From Gloeopeniophorella convolvens (Eukaryota; Basidiomycota; Agaricomycetes; Russulales): a stretch of 14,578 nucleotides of DNA. Positions within the stretch are counted from its first letter, which is position 1. Every line of letters begins with the position of its first letter. The stretch is from positions 1 to 14,578 of the forward strand of contig WTXD01000253.1 of assembly GCA_022496205.1 (NCBI GenBank), in the 5' to 3' direction. Made by a program: the position numbers and the translations under genes. Shown in pieces: positions 1 to 9,752 of this stretch. Under the pieces are notes generated by a model. That model was not told where the DNA came from. It did not search any database and was given only the letters and a program-made list of their open reading frames with translations.

Positions 1-1260
1 GTGTCGGCGCGGCTGCGGGGTATGCATGTGCCGTCGCGACAGCGAGATCCTCACCCGTATCCGCCACCTGCCCGAAGAGGTCTAAAAAGTTGACGTATCC
101 CGTGTGGCTGTACGCCGCTCTACAAAATTGTAGGCGTATCAGTGATCAACGCAGGCGCATACGGCTCTGCACAGGCACGTACAGATGCTGTTCTTCGGGT
201 AGATCGTCTCTGTTGCCCTGACGCCGTGTTTTACGCGAACAGCAACACCGGGTTGGAGTGGCCACCAGCCATCTATCCTTTGATCGAACGTGCCCACCCC
301 GACAGCCGGTTCGCGCCCAGGCGCGCCCAAGCGCGCTGCGCAGGCACCGCTCCGCTGGAGTCGTCGCAGTAGGCATGTATGCGTGCGTGCCAGGTCAGGA
401 GTCAAGCAGGTTCTGTGGGACCCCGGGCAACCGAGCTGAATAGCAGGCGAGGGCGGGAGCGGGTAGTGCGCACCATGAATAAACCGTCCACCCCTGGGTG
501 CTCCTTATCTGAATGAGAGCGACGCGCATTGCGCATGAGCACGAGACGCGCACTGTCACCGAGTCGTCTCTTGGTCGTGCCCTTTAGCTATATGTGCGCT
601 GATTCGGCGCTCGTGCGCACTCCAGGTGCTGGAAAACATGCCCTCGGGCGGTTTATGGGATTACGGGGACAGGAGGGCGGGTACAGGACGATGGGGCGAG
701 ATTCGGAGAAAACCGAGTGGTAGATGGCTTGTGTAACCAGCTGGCCGGATTGTTGGATTGCTTTGGTGGTAAGAAGAGGGTAGTCCGTGCCGGGCAGATT
801 GGCAGTTAACAGAAGAGTCCTGTATGAACGAGGGTTCGTGTTGGCGAAGGAAGAGGGAGGTCAGAGGATATGCGTACCTTGAAAGTGACCTTCGTTCTTC
901 AGCGTGCGCAGACTGTCGTGCGCCACTCATTGTTCAGTACCCAGTGTCGGCATTGCAGAGATGGAAAAGCACGAGGTCCAGAGGAACGCGCTGAGAGACA
1001 GAGCTTGTTCAGGTCTCTGAAGTCTAAGTCGCCTGTATTGCTGCGGTGCGGCGACACCAGGTGACACCTGGCGACACCCGCCGCCATTATGTAAGTACGA
1101 GCCCGACAGTCACCATTTGGACCTATTTGTCAGACAGTCGCTTCGCTTCGCCTCGAATGACGCTGCAGTGTTAATTTACACTTAGTATCATCTACTAGGC
1201 CATTCGGCGGCGCAACATAGGTGCCTTTCTTTCTGTCTTCCGAGTCTCTCCCTTCGCGGG
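1..1260. other. No recognisable gene (1-1260)
   Basis: Open frames on both strands here are short (under 90 codons), overlap one another, start and stop at random, and show no domain or motif that I recognise. No tRNA-like or rRNA-like segment was seen. Small structures only: a hairpin-like sequence at 120-133 (CTACAA, two bases, TTGTAG) and the palindrome at 1057-1071 listed separately. From about 1215 the sequence becomes CT-rich, as is common just ahead of basidiomycete start codons. Confidence 0.6.
1049..1078. promoter_or_regulatory. Phased GACACC repeats around a perfect palindrome
   Basis: The hexamer GACACC occurs at 1053-1058, 1063-1068 and 1073-1078, exactly 10 bp apart. The segment 1057-1071 is a perfect inverted repeat (CCAGGTG, one A, CACCTGG). 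Helical-turn spacing plus dyad symmetry is typical of a protein-binding site, but no factor can be named and no confident gene starts nearby, so the regulatory reading is an inference. Confidence 0.25.
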
Positions 1261-1605
1261 TTGATCATGATGCGCAATATGGGCCCTGCCTCTCTCCCCA
1301 GCAGAGGCCTGCCACCGAGCGGCCCAGATCGTGACGATCGGGGTCCGATTCCGTTTGGTGCGGTTACTTATCGGCTAGGGAATTCTCGAAGGTATGCTTT
1401 GGGATACAATGCGACAAAGGAGGACATATTAGTAGGTGAGTCTTGTATGGAAGTGCATTTTTGTGACCCTTACCGCGTCTTCTTGCGGCGCTACACAGAC
1501 CTCGGAGTATTCGTTGGAGGGACAAGGGCGACTACTGCTCCGCAGATCAATTCTATTGCCTCTTGTCTTGAAACTCTGCCTCTGCGTAAGATCAGATCAA
1601 GGTAG
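1261..1605 (+). CDS. Weak hypothetical ORF with a possible in-frame intron
   Basis: An open frame of 114 codons follows a CT-rich leader. It contains a well-formed intron-like segment at 1436-1498 (63 nt: donor AG|GTGAGT, acceptor ACACAG, a GTGACC branch-like sequence). Because 63 nt is a multiple of three, the frame is open whether or not this piece is removed (114 or 93 aa). I recognise no family, signal peptide or membrane segment. The frame could be chance or part of the upstream region of the DUF6535 gene at 1949. Confidence 0.2.
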   Translation: MIMMRNMGPASLPSRGLPPSGPDRDDRGPIPFGAVTYRLGNSRRYALGYNATKEDILVGESCMEVHFCDPYRVFLRRYTDLGVFVGGTRATTAPQINSIASCLETLPLRKIRSR

Positions 1606-1842
1606 TGGTTACATGCACCTACTAGCGAGAGTCTAGTTAAAAGACAATCATTTATTTCGTGGGTGAGGCAGTCATAGGCAGCGCCAGGATTCCGCATCAC
1701 CTCGTGCATCTTATCAACCCCTTCGAGCGCCAGATACCCCTGCATTTCTACGAACTCGTTCTAGACCGTTTCGCCCAACGCATGTACTTGCTTCACACGC
1801 TTCATCGGCCTCTTCTTACTTCCATGCATCCGTGGGTGTTGG

Positions 1843-1848
1843 TATAAG
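1843..1848 (+). promoter_or_regulatory. TATA-like element upstream of the DUF6535 gene
   Basis: TATAAG lies about 100 bp upstream of the chosen ATG at 1949, and the intervening sequence has CT-rich stretches. The spacing suits a fungal core promoter. It is a short motif and could be chance. Confidence 0.3.
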
Positions 1849-1948
1849 GTCAACGCCGACCCCTGTCTGCGCTGGCGACGTTTCTTCCCAGCGTAGCGTG
1901 ACACAGTTGAACCACCCCAGCTTCTTCGACTCACCTTTGGCCTCGACA

Positions 1949-4292
1949 ATGGACGTCAACTCCAGCACACCGAAGAAGATTCGCTACAGCGATCCCTCGG
2001 GAGCCATTTTTTCGATCTACCTCGAGCGGGCCCAGAGAGCTGACAAGGAAAAGGCTGATGACTGGAAGCGAAGCGCAAACGGCATTTTCCTTTTCGTACG
2101 TCTTTCTTTAATCCGTATCTGCTAGTTCCAAACTTGATAATTCCATTTTTCCTCAGACTGGTCTATTTTCAGCCACCGTGGCCACGTTTCTAGTTGAGAG
2201 CTTCAAAACCCTGAAACCAGACCCCCGCGATACCACGAATGCTCTCTTAGCGCAGATATCACTGCAATTCTCGCAAAACTCAGGCGACACAAGGTTCTTC
2301 ACTGCTTCCCTCGTAGACCTCGACGAACGATTCCAGCCCTCCACTTCAGCAGTCGCAGTCAACTCTATCTGGTTCTTAAGCCTCGTGCTCAGTCTCACAT
2401 GTGCCCTTGGGGCCGTACTTCTGGAACAGTGGACCCTCTGGTATATCCACGTCACACAACGTGACCGCGCACCCTACATCAACGCACGCATCCGAGGATA
2501 CCTTGCTGAAGGAATAAGGAAGCACCGCATGCCCCTCGTCGCCGACGCTTTACCCACCCTCCTCCTCATCTCAATATTCCTGTTCTTCGCCGGCCTGGTG
2601 ATCTATACGTTCGACACCAACCACACCGTTGGATATGTCACCCTATTGGCCGTCGCATTCGCGTGGCTTGCCTACACCGCTCTCACCTTCATGCCTGTCG
2701 TATACAGCGATAGCCCCTTCCGTACCCCACAATCATCCCTCTTCTGGTTCATCTTCCTCCATCGCAAAATAATATCCTTTATAGCACGCTCGGAAGGCCG
2801 CTCGCAGGTTAGCAGAGGCATATTCAGAGACCTCCAAAGCCTCTTTTCTGTGGACGATGTCACAGAAACAATCATATCAATGACCGAAAAAGCGTCAGAG
2901 GAGGAGTCGCTGGACATTTACACCAAAGCGCTGAAATGGACGGGCGACCTCCTTGACGAAGACCATAATCTAGAGGACTTCGCGGCGGGGCTCCCTGGAC
3001 TCTTCAGCTCTGAAGCCCTCAAACCGAAAGAATGCGTCAAATTGCTGATCGGCCTTCCGGGTCCGAAGGAGCTCTCCAAGGGGCACTCGTTAGCTTGGAG
3101 CATCATGGAACTCGCCCGTCGTGCCGGCTCAGCCCCTCTCAGCGACGAACGCCGAGACACAAGAGTCGAGGTATGCATGCGGGCCCTCTACTACATCCCC
3201 GGAGCTATCCACGAGATGTTGGCCAAGTTCGCTGCGAGGGAGTACAACTGTCTGGAGATATTGCCGCTCATCAATCCCGCCAAATCTATGAGCCTCGCCA
3301 CGCGTCTCATAGATGTCAACGACGCTGACCACGCCGGCGGCACTCCGTGGGAAGTTCAGTTCTCTGCCGTATGCGTGACTGCGATTATAGCTGCGATCGT
3401 CATCACACCTCCAAAGCCGTTGGCGACGGGCCTTTTCACCGGATCTTCGCACATTGGCGATGATGCTTCGGTACTCGACGCGATTTCCAAGAGAATCAGC
3501 GTCCAACTGGATACCCAGAGACCGAACTCCAGGGGGACCGAGGAAACAGGTGCAACAGAGGGTCGAAACATTAGCACTACTGCGGAGGTGAAACCTGTAC
3601 GGGGCCGCCCGAGCTCTCCATTGATGGATAGCGCGCGCCTAGGGAACCTTACAGCCTTCCTCCGTGAGATTCTACCCTATTTGGCAACCTTAAGCGCAGA
3701 GGAACAGGATTCAAAGGGAGCGAAAGCTGCGGCCAAGAGCATATGGCTCGAACGATACTCCCTAGAATATTCAGAAAGCCAATTCAACAAACCACTTGGC
3801 GATCGGGACTCTCCATACTACTTCCTTTCCCTCAAGTACGACCTCGTGAAGCTGACGCTCGAAATCCTGACTCGAGACCCCTTCATCCAGGCCAAGGACG
3901 AGCAGCAGGACGCTTTTCGTGTCGTTATACGGGACTTCATCGCCGCGGCAGACGGCACTGGCCAACCCGCCCTCGGCGGAGTGAACTACATCGACATGGC
4001 TCTCGATGAGGTTAACCGCACCACCCAGGATCCATACTGCTTTCCAAGAACGGCGCGAGTAGCACGTCGAGTGCCTCCTCCGGTCGAGCCACGTGACGAC
4101 GCCCAGGGCCCATCGGCCGACCACCGTCGACGGCTAGCGCATTCCGAACCCGATGGTGATTCCCATACGCCCGAGGGGTCGACACAGCTGGTACCTAACA
4201 GCGCTCTGGATCCAAGCCGTCGCCCAGCCAGCGAGTTGTTCGGAGCTAGCGGAAGCCAAGGTCAAGACCATCGAGGCCCCTTCGACGCTTAG
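1949..4292 (+). CDS. DUF6535-type multi-pass membrane protein
   Basis: The function is unknown; the family is an agaricomycete-expanded group of membrane proteins. Exon 1 is 1949-2095 (49 codons), the intron is 2096-2156 (61 nt, GTACGT...CTCAG, phase 0), and exon 2 is open from 2157 to a stop at 4290-4292, giving 760 aa. The family hallmarks are visible: an N-terminal 'ADKEKADDWKRSANG' region, then 'TGLFSATVATFLVESF' followed by PD and ISLQF. Four hydrophobic segments are seen at about residues 44-64, 119-141, 181-201 and 207-227, followed by a 'SPFRTP' turn. The remaining ~500 residues are soluble and mostly helical in appearance. The start at 1949 has good context (CGACAATGG) and leads directly into the conserved region; an in-frame ATG at 1832 would add 39 unconvincing residues. 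The last ~80 residues look unlike folded protein, and a clear intron signal lies beyond the stop at 4319-4387, so the true end may be about 4455 (see findings). It is convergent with the amine oxidase gene. Confidence 0.85.
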
Positions 4293-4318
4293 CGACAGCC
4301 CGACGGTTCATCCGCCAC

Positions 4319-4387
4319 GTGAGTGTACATGAGTCCTATATATACATGGCCCCGAATCCTGAAAATTCCCTTTTTGTTTCTCGACAG
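4319..4387 (+). other. Probable intron beyond the annotated DUF6535 stop
   Basis: This 69-nt segment has donor CAC|GTGAGT, an AT-rich middle, a pyrimidine-rich tract (CCCTTTTTGTTTCTC) and acceptor GACAG. It lies 26 bp after the TAG that ends the long DUF6535 frame. If it is a real intron, the gene must reach it in another frame, which is open from 4138 and continues through the splice to a TAA at 4453-4455. A matching upstream intron could be 4059-4137 or 4071-4137 (acceptor GGCTAG); both lengths give the needed frame change. Confidence 0.45.
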
Positions 4388-4642
4388 CGCGACTGGCGAA
4401 CGGAGGGGGTAGAGAAAGCAGAGTCACTTGGCGGTTGACGTGCTCCGTACATTAAGTACCGTCGTTGTTAACCGATGTGCCATTTCATTGATTGTTCGCT
4501 CTGAGTCACATCCGAGTCGTTGCGTTGCGAGAGAGGCGCCGGAATCAACCGCGGGTGGACCTCCGCTTCCCATAGTTCAGCGTTCCAGACTCCAAAAATT
4601 GTCCAAAGAATTCAAGCATCATGGCCAGTTTATACTTTACGC

Positions 4643-6503
4643 CTAGTAAGGTACGGCGTTGCGCACGTCTACAAAGTGCGGCTGTGTCGAGCACCCCTTG
4701 CCGTGCACACACTGTGCGACGTGCTCGCCAGCTGCCTCGCCCTCGAAGTACGCACCATGCAAAAACCCTGTGCACCGCGGGTCCGCATCAGCCACACACG
4801 GTATCAACGTATATGGGGCGCGATGACACACCGAAGTACTTCTCGCTCAGCGCCTCGCCCGCGAACCACAGCCGCCCGAGCGAAGCGCGCAGGTTCACGT
4901 GGTGCTGCGAGACGAAGCTCGGCGGCCAGTTGCTGTAGCTCCCGCGGAAGAGCGGGTCGGAGTGCCAGCGCGGGAAGAGGAACGCACTCGGCTCGGGGAT
5001 GGTCGTGTTCGGGAACATCGTGCGGAGCACGCTAAGCACCTCCTCTTGCACCTGCGCGTCGGGGAGCGCTTCGATGCGCTCCGAGTAGTCGCCCTGTGTG
5101 CGCATGGTTAATCTGAGGTTGGGATGACGCGATGCACGGAGGGATAGGAGTACCGTGACGGTGACGAAGACAAGGCCCGAGCCTGGGAAGAACCCTTCGA
5201 TGTCGAGGCCTTGCCAGACGGGGTAGCGCCCACGCTCAGAGTCAGCGTAGAGGGCAAACTGGAGAAGGATGATGAGCAATGGATGAGCGTATCCGTGTTC
5301 TGTGGGCGTACCTGCGTGTCGAACCAGAAATTCTCGGGAAACTGGAGGAAAATCTTAGTGTACGTCGCCTGCATCACGCACGTCAGTTTGGCCCCAATCA
5401 ACATACAGGGCGCTAAACTCACCATCGTCATGCTCTGGATCGCCTCCTGCTTCCATGCCGGGAGCGCGGGCTCGAAGCGTACGTCGTCGTTCTGCAGTAC
5501 ACCGAGGCTGAACGTGCAGATCGCATACTCCGCGCTCAATCTCTGCCCATCTACCAGCGTGACCGATACCCCAGAGTCGGAATATTCAATCGTCGTGACG
5601 GTGGCATTGAGCAACACTTGTTCTGGTTTGAGGAACTCGGCGGCCTCGGCCTGGATGATGTGCTTGAACCCGCGTTGGTCGATCGAGAACAGGTTCCCGT
5701 CGGAGAAGCCACCCTGATCCACGTCGTATGTGAAATTGTTCCCCTAGTAACAGCGACGCGTCAACGTTGTCCTCACGCCGGATGTGCGACCGTAACGCGT
5801 CGACGCACCCAGGAAGACGCAATGAGCGATGACTGCTCGGGCGTCTGCGCGTACTCCCAGTCGAACTGGAAGTACTCGGCTGCTTGCTCGCGCGCTGTCT
5901 TAGGCTTGGCACCGATCAGCGAGTAGCCCGTCCGCGCTGTGAGGTCAACTAGCTCTAGCGAAACGCGCTCGCCCGCCGCGGCGGTGAGGCTCGTGTATTC
6001 GTCGACTGCGCGGTGGAACACGTCTAAGTAGTTCGCCTCCCCGGTCTCGTCGTACGTCGCTGTGCCATATATGGTCAGCAAAAAGGCCGCTCATCGGGGG
6101 TTGATGGAAGTGACGCACTCATGCTCGTGAAGTAGTCGCTCTCAACCGCGCTGAGGGCATGCTTGCGCGCGAGTGTGAGGATCGGGTTCGCGGGCCCGCT
6201 GCCTGTCTGCGTGCCCTGGATCCAGTTTGCGCCGAGCTCGACAGTGTGCCCAGCGAAACGCGTGCTGTGCATGCGTCCACCAAGCTCATCACGGGCCTCA
6301 ACGATCACGAAGTCGGAAATTCCTTCACGGGTGAGCGTGCGTGCTGCGAGGACACCCGCGACGCCGCCGCCGAGGATGAGCACCTTCGTGTCGCGGTGCG
6401 CGCCGTCGGTTGGGGCTGGTTGGGGCCTGGGTAGCGCGAGAGCCGGTGCAGCAAATGCGCAGAACAACGCGAGGTGAAGCAGGCGCACTGTGGTACGCAT
6501 CAT
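4643..6503 (-). CDS. Secreted FAD amine oxidase, polyamine oxidase type
   Basis: The family oxidises polyamines or related amines with FAD and releases H2O2. Seven exons, read on the minus strand: 6503-6119, 6059-5809, 5743-5423, 5368-5312, 5258-5154, 5093-4832 and 4767-4643. They join in frame to 501 aa, a normal length. The introns are 59, 65, 54, 53, 60 and 64 nt, all GT-AG. Residues 1-24 form a signal peptide (hydrophobic core, then ALALPRP). The dinucleotide motif is at 41-54 (ILGGGVAG), EARDELGGR at 69-77 and ELGANWIQG at 89-97. The C-terminal FAD motif 'LWFAGEALSEKYF' joins 'GFLHGAYFEG' across the last intron (about 448-470). There is no C-terminal peroxisomal SKL-like tripeptide (it ends NAVPY), so secretion is inferred. 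Two adjacent ATGs (6503, 6500) could start it. An in-frame ATG at 6560 is rejected because it lies only about 20 bp from the TATA box. The exact substrate cannot be told from sequence. Confidence 0.93.
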
Positions 6504-6580
6504 CTCGGCGAATCGTGAAATCCAGGTGAGGTAGTAGGAGCTGGCCACAGGACACCTCAATCAGTCAGTCCGTCATCGGA

Positions 6581-6587
6581 TTTTATA
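6581..6587 (-). promoter_or_regulatory. TATA box of the amine oxidase gene
   Basis: TATAAAA on the minus strand lies 78 bp upstream of the ATG at 6503. Transcription starting about 30 bp downstream would exclude the upstream in-frame ATG at 6560, which supports the start that begins the signal peptide. A CCAAT sequence on the same strand lies at 6694-6698. Confidence 0.55.
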
Positions 6588-6811
6588 CAGAGACGTACTG
6601 CCGATGCATTCTTCCAAGCGGTGTGTTATGAAGTTGACATCGGAATGGAATTCATAGAAACTGATGCTAGGCTCGACACTCCGCACGAGAATCATTGGTC
6701 CGGGTGTACATACCCAACAATTCCGCTGACAGCCAGATACGCCAAGTGCCGGCAACCGCGGTACGCGACGCCAGCCTAAGCAGCGCAGCGCACAGCGCGT
6801 GAGGCCAATGT

Positions 6812-6826
6812 GGGGGGGGGGGGGGG
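6812..6826 (+). repeat. Poly(G) tract, 15 bases
   Basis: An uninterrupted run of fifteen G follows a T at 6811. Such homopolymers vary in length between strains and are often miscounted in sequencing, so the exact length should not be trusted. Confidence 0.95.
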
Positions 6827-7544
6827 ATTATGTAGGCGATGTCGATGAGTACGAGGTAGAGAAGACTATTGATTGGAAGGAGGACTGGAAGGGATGAGAC
6901 CGTGCTACATGCGGTTCTGTCCGCCAAGTGCCGGGTGGAGCGCGCAACAAGCCTACTGAACAGGTCATTTGCGCCCCATATCGAGCATGTCGCCGCACAA
7001 ACGCACTGTTGAGTCCCACCGATGTTGGCTGCTGTAGGGGCTCGCTCAGAGACAGCGGGCAGAACTAACCGAGTGTGGCGTCGCAGATTTGGCGATTACT
7101 CGATACGTTGCGGTGCTTCGATTCAGGTTGGTCGAGTTCGACCGATTGGACGTTGGCATCCAATATATCGAGTCGGTGGCTTCGATCTTGGTGTCCAAGC
7201 ACAGTGAATGATATCTGATCCAGACACGCCCCATATGTATGCAGTGCAATTGGCGAGCTAGGCAAGCTGTTTGCCGTACTTCGGGCGCCTGTGCGTACTG
7301 TCGTTGCGCCCACGCCGTCTTGTGCCTCGGCTGGGAGTCGGTCAGCGAAGAGCGCTTATGAGGTCGACGATCCCAACCAGCGTGGATATGCCCGCCGGTC
7401 GACAGTGTGGCTTGTGTGGCTTGACCGGCTTGCTCCAGGTGATCCGCGTTCTCGTCGTGTGTTGCTGCCACATAAGCGTGCTATCAATCGTGTACGGATC
7501 CCAAGAATGCAAGAGAGTCGCACTGTCGCACTCGGTAGCTCTGA

Positions 7545-7576
7545 GAGCGTGAAAGCGTGAGAGCGTGAGGGTGTGA
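7545..7576 (+). repeat. Short 8-bp tandem repeat
   Basis: Four consecutive 8-bp units read GAGCGTGA, AAGCGTGA, GAGCGTGA and GGGTGTGA. It is a small imperfect microsatellite-like array with no evident function. Confidence 0.7.
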
Positions 7577-8428
7577 TGGGGAAGATCACCCTCGCATGTT
7601 GACTCCCTCACCCACACAATGCGCTAGACAGTCGCCTCATGGAATTACTACTCACCCCTTGTGAAAGCTAACCTAACTGCTACGCAAAGCTCTTTCCTTC
7701 GTTACTGCTATCAAAGCCTCCTCAGTCGAAGTAGAGTTGCAGGTATAGACGCGTTGAGTGTGCTCTCGAGGCCTTCAAGACGGGAGTAGTACAAACTCGG
7801 ACCGGACTCAACAAGCGGCGGGACTGGTCACTCACGGACTCACGTGGCAGAAGATGATCACTAGGCACGCGTCACGTTCCAATGGAAAACAGGTTTTCTT
7901 TCTACCTGTTCCTCGGACTACTCAGTTCGTGCGTGGCGACCAGTCGTTCGCGGGCGCAAACCTGCGTAGGTACCCGACATCACATCACACCGGGCTAGTT
8001 ATCCGAACTTGAGTAGCCACCTCTTGGCTATGAACTAGGCACCTGAGTCCTGTTGCCGCACCGAAGCCACCGAAGGCGGCCTGGGGTCTGGGTTCATCAC
8101 CCAGCGCTCGGTTCGAGAATGGTTTGCTGGGCCATGGAAATAACCGCGGTGGTCCGGGTCTCACCAGTCATCCAAGCTAGGGATCACACAAAGGATACAT
8201 TCGGCACTTAAAGGCCGGGAAATACTACTATCCTTAACACGGATATAAGCTCCTTTGAACACTTCAAAAGCCAGGGTTCATCCAAAGAACACCGTGCAAG
8301 CTCAGCTAACGCTCGACGCCGGGACCATTCAATGCAGAAGTGTTGCTCTTTGCCCTGGTTCGATGTTCAGATAGTAGGAATTTCAAAGCAGAGGCTGGCA
8401 CCTGCTACCACTGGGCTCAGTGAGAATG

Positions 8429-8839
8429 TCAGTGAGTGTCAATGGCAGATGCTAGCAAGCACAGACGCTCTGGGACCTCAATGCCTGTGATTGAGCCGAC
8501 AGGTACGCAGCAAAAGGGTCCGTCTAGGGTGAGGTCCCGGCTAGCGCCGCAGGTAGCGAGCCCAGGTCAGCTGGGTTCATATCCCCTTTGAAAGCTCGAT
8601 ACTTACCAAACCGTGGTAGGATCACAACCCAGGCCTACGAAGGCACCCGCGGGAAGGCCCGAAATCTGCAGGAGAGTACCTGCGCAGCATTCGAACTCGA
8701 TATCAGGTTCCAAAATGCCGCTAACAGAGGCGCAAATGTCGATGTCGAGCTGCCTCCGCCCGAGGACTGCAGAGGCGGAGACCCCGCCAATGGCGAGAAT
8801 AGCGAGGAAAACGATGATGAATGGCTTGGAGTTTAACAT
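8429..8839 (-). CDS. Hydrophobin-like small secreted cysteine-rich protein, copy 1
   Basis: Exon 1 is 8839-8607 (233 nt), the intron is 8606-8541 (66 nt; donor GTAAGT, branch CTGAC, acceptor GCTAG) and exon 2 is 8540-8429. They join in frame to 114 aa. Residues 1-23 are a signal peptide ending in SASA, followed by a dibasic GRR site. The order of cysteines is C, CC, C, then after splicing C, CC, C: eight cysteines in the hydrophobin order. The segment 'GAFVGLGCDPTTV' resembles the hydrophobin region around the fourth cysteine, where hydrophobin genes also often carry an intron. Spacing is unusual: about 14 residues before the first CC, 5 between the fourth and fifth cysteines, and 9 before the second CC. 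Hydrophobins self-assemble at surfaces of hyphae and fruiting bodies; that role here is inferred. Without the splice, the frame stops after 78 codons and has only four cysteines, so an alternative is a short non-hydrophobin secreted peptide. Confidence 0.6.
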
Positions 8840-8913
8840 GACGACAATGGTGAAGCCTGGACGGACGAAGGTGCGCTGCGAGCTGGTCGGATAGCAACGG
8901 ATGAAGCAGCCCT

Positions 8914-8919
8914 CTTATA
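8914..8919 (-). promoter_or_regulatory. TATA-like box of hydrophobin-like copy 1
   Basis: TATAAG on the minus strand lies 75 bp upstream of the ATG at 8839. The equivalent position in copy 2 is TATAAAA, so the element is kept between the paralogs. Confidence 0.55.
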
Positions 8920-9225
8920 CGTTTTCATCTCAGGCTTGTATATAGGCAGCCGCTTACCCCGCTGTCGTTTCCTGGATGGGCACCTCTGAGGGGCAGCGTT
9001 GACGTCGAGGACACTGTATAGTATGAGTCGGGCGCCGCAACTCCTCGGAGTCAGTGGCGGACGAATCCGCGAGCGTAACGTCAAATGGAGAACCTATCTC
9101 CCGTTAAGTACGCAGGCCACCGGTCATGGAGGAGCTGCGAGTGCGAAAAGGGTAAATACCGGTGCATCACCGCATTACTCGGTAGAACGACACCGCTCCG
9201 CTCGATGCATCCCTTACTACTTACG

Positions 9226-9752
9226 TACTCCAGCTCAGGGCACTTCCACGACCGCGGAGGCAGCGGTGTTATAGCACTACGGATCGCGATGACAGCGCAT
9301 GAATACAGCACACGGATCACACATGTAGTTGGGCCTGAATTGCGCGTCCTCCCCGCTGCGCTTATGACCCTCGTCGCTGCCCATTACCCTCTGACATCCC
9401 ACCCGTAGTCCCCGTAATAGACTGGCCTATTAAAGACAGTCTCAGGCTCACATGGCCATCTTCGGCGCATCTCCCGCGCCGCGCGCGCTGTAACTCGCAG
9501 TGGCTCCGACAACTTGCTGCGCCCATCACCACTTTGCCTTTTGTGCAGGCCGACACGTTGCTCGGGAGAATGGAAATACCGGGTACTATGCCGGTGGCTG
9601 CGTTGTTTGAGGACGGTGTGGTGGTATTCGCTGTAAGTTTTGTCTCACGGTCGAATATCTATCGATACTCTCAAGTCCTCGACATGTAGTATTTATTTCA
9701 GTGAAATAGACGGGATCTCGTGAGACCTCGGAAACATGCGCGCGCGCGCTCA
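9226..9752. other. Spacer between the two duplicated units
   Basis: About 520 bp not obviously shared by the two copies. I see no gene. It contains a perfect palindrome at 9694-9708 (TATTTCA, G, TGAAATA) and a distant inverted pair GTCTCACG / CGTGAGAC at 9642-9649 and 9719-9726 that encloses it, followed by a short CG run near 9740. Confidence 0.5.

Larger units (their letters stand above)
6600..8010. other. Gene-poor intergenic stretch
   Basis: This holds the promoter of the amine oxidase at its left end. Open frames elsewhere are at most 141 codons, overlap on both strands, and show no recognisable motif or convincing splice structure. Small repeats present: a 15-base G run (6812-6826), a 13-bp direct repeat CGCCAAGTGCCGG at 6740-6752 and 6922-6934, and an 8-bp tandem repeat at 7545-7576. 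No transposon terminal repeats or target duplications were found by eye. Confidence 0.55.
8010..9225. repeat. Tandem segmental duplication, copy 1
   Basis: This segment is a diverged copy of about 9753-11065. Collinear matches include the left edge (ACCTGAGTCCTGTTG at 8041 and 9782), the blocks AACGCTCGAC and CATTCAATG, the splice donor, the gene body, the TATA region (GAAGCAGCC / AAAGCAGCC), the block GCGTTGACGTC, and the right edge CTCGATGCATCC (9201 and 11048). The offset grows from about 1,725 to 1,850 bp because of indels. Homology reaches well beyond the gene on both sides, so this is a segmental duplication. Confidence 0.8.

Noticed and set aside
1491..1745. Minus-strand ORF of 84 codons (MQGYLALEG...), which reads like plausible protein.
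   Set aside because: An apparent upstream exon with a GTAAGA donor near 1819 was tested, but the join leads straight to a stop codon. It also overlaps the plus-strand candidate and the promoter of the DUF6535 gene. No family was recognised.
6740..6934. 13-bp direct repeat CGCCAAGTGCCGG flanking 169 bp, considered as a target-site duplication of a small insertion.
   Set aside because: The enclosed segment has no terminal inverted repeats, poly-A tail or coding capacity, and 13 bp is an unusual duplication length. It is left as a chance or local repeat.
8560..8600. GGTTCATATCCC, considered as a tRNA B-box.
   Set aside because: No matching A-box or cloverleaf was found, and the segment falls in the intron of hydrophobin-like copy 1 where copy 2 does not keep it.
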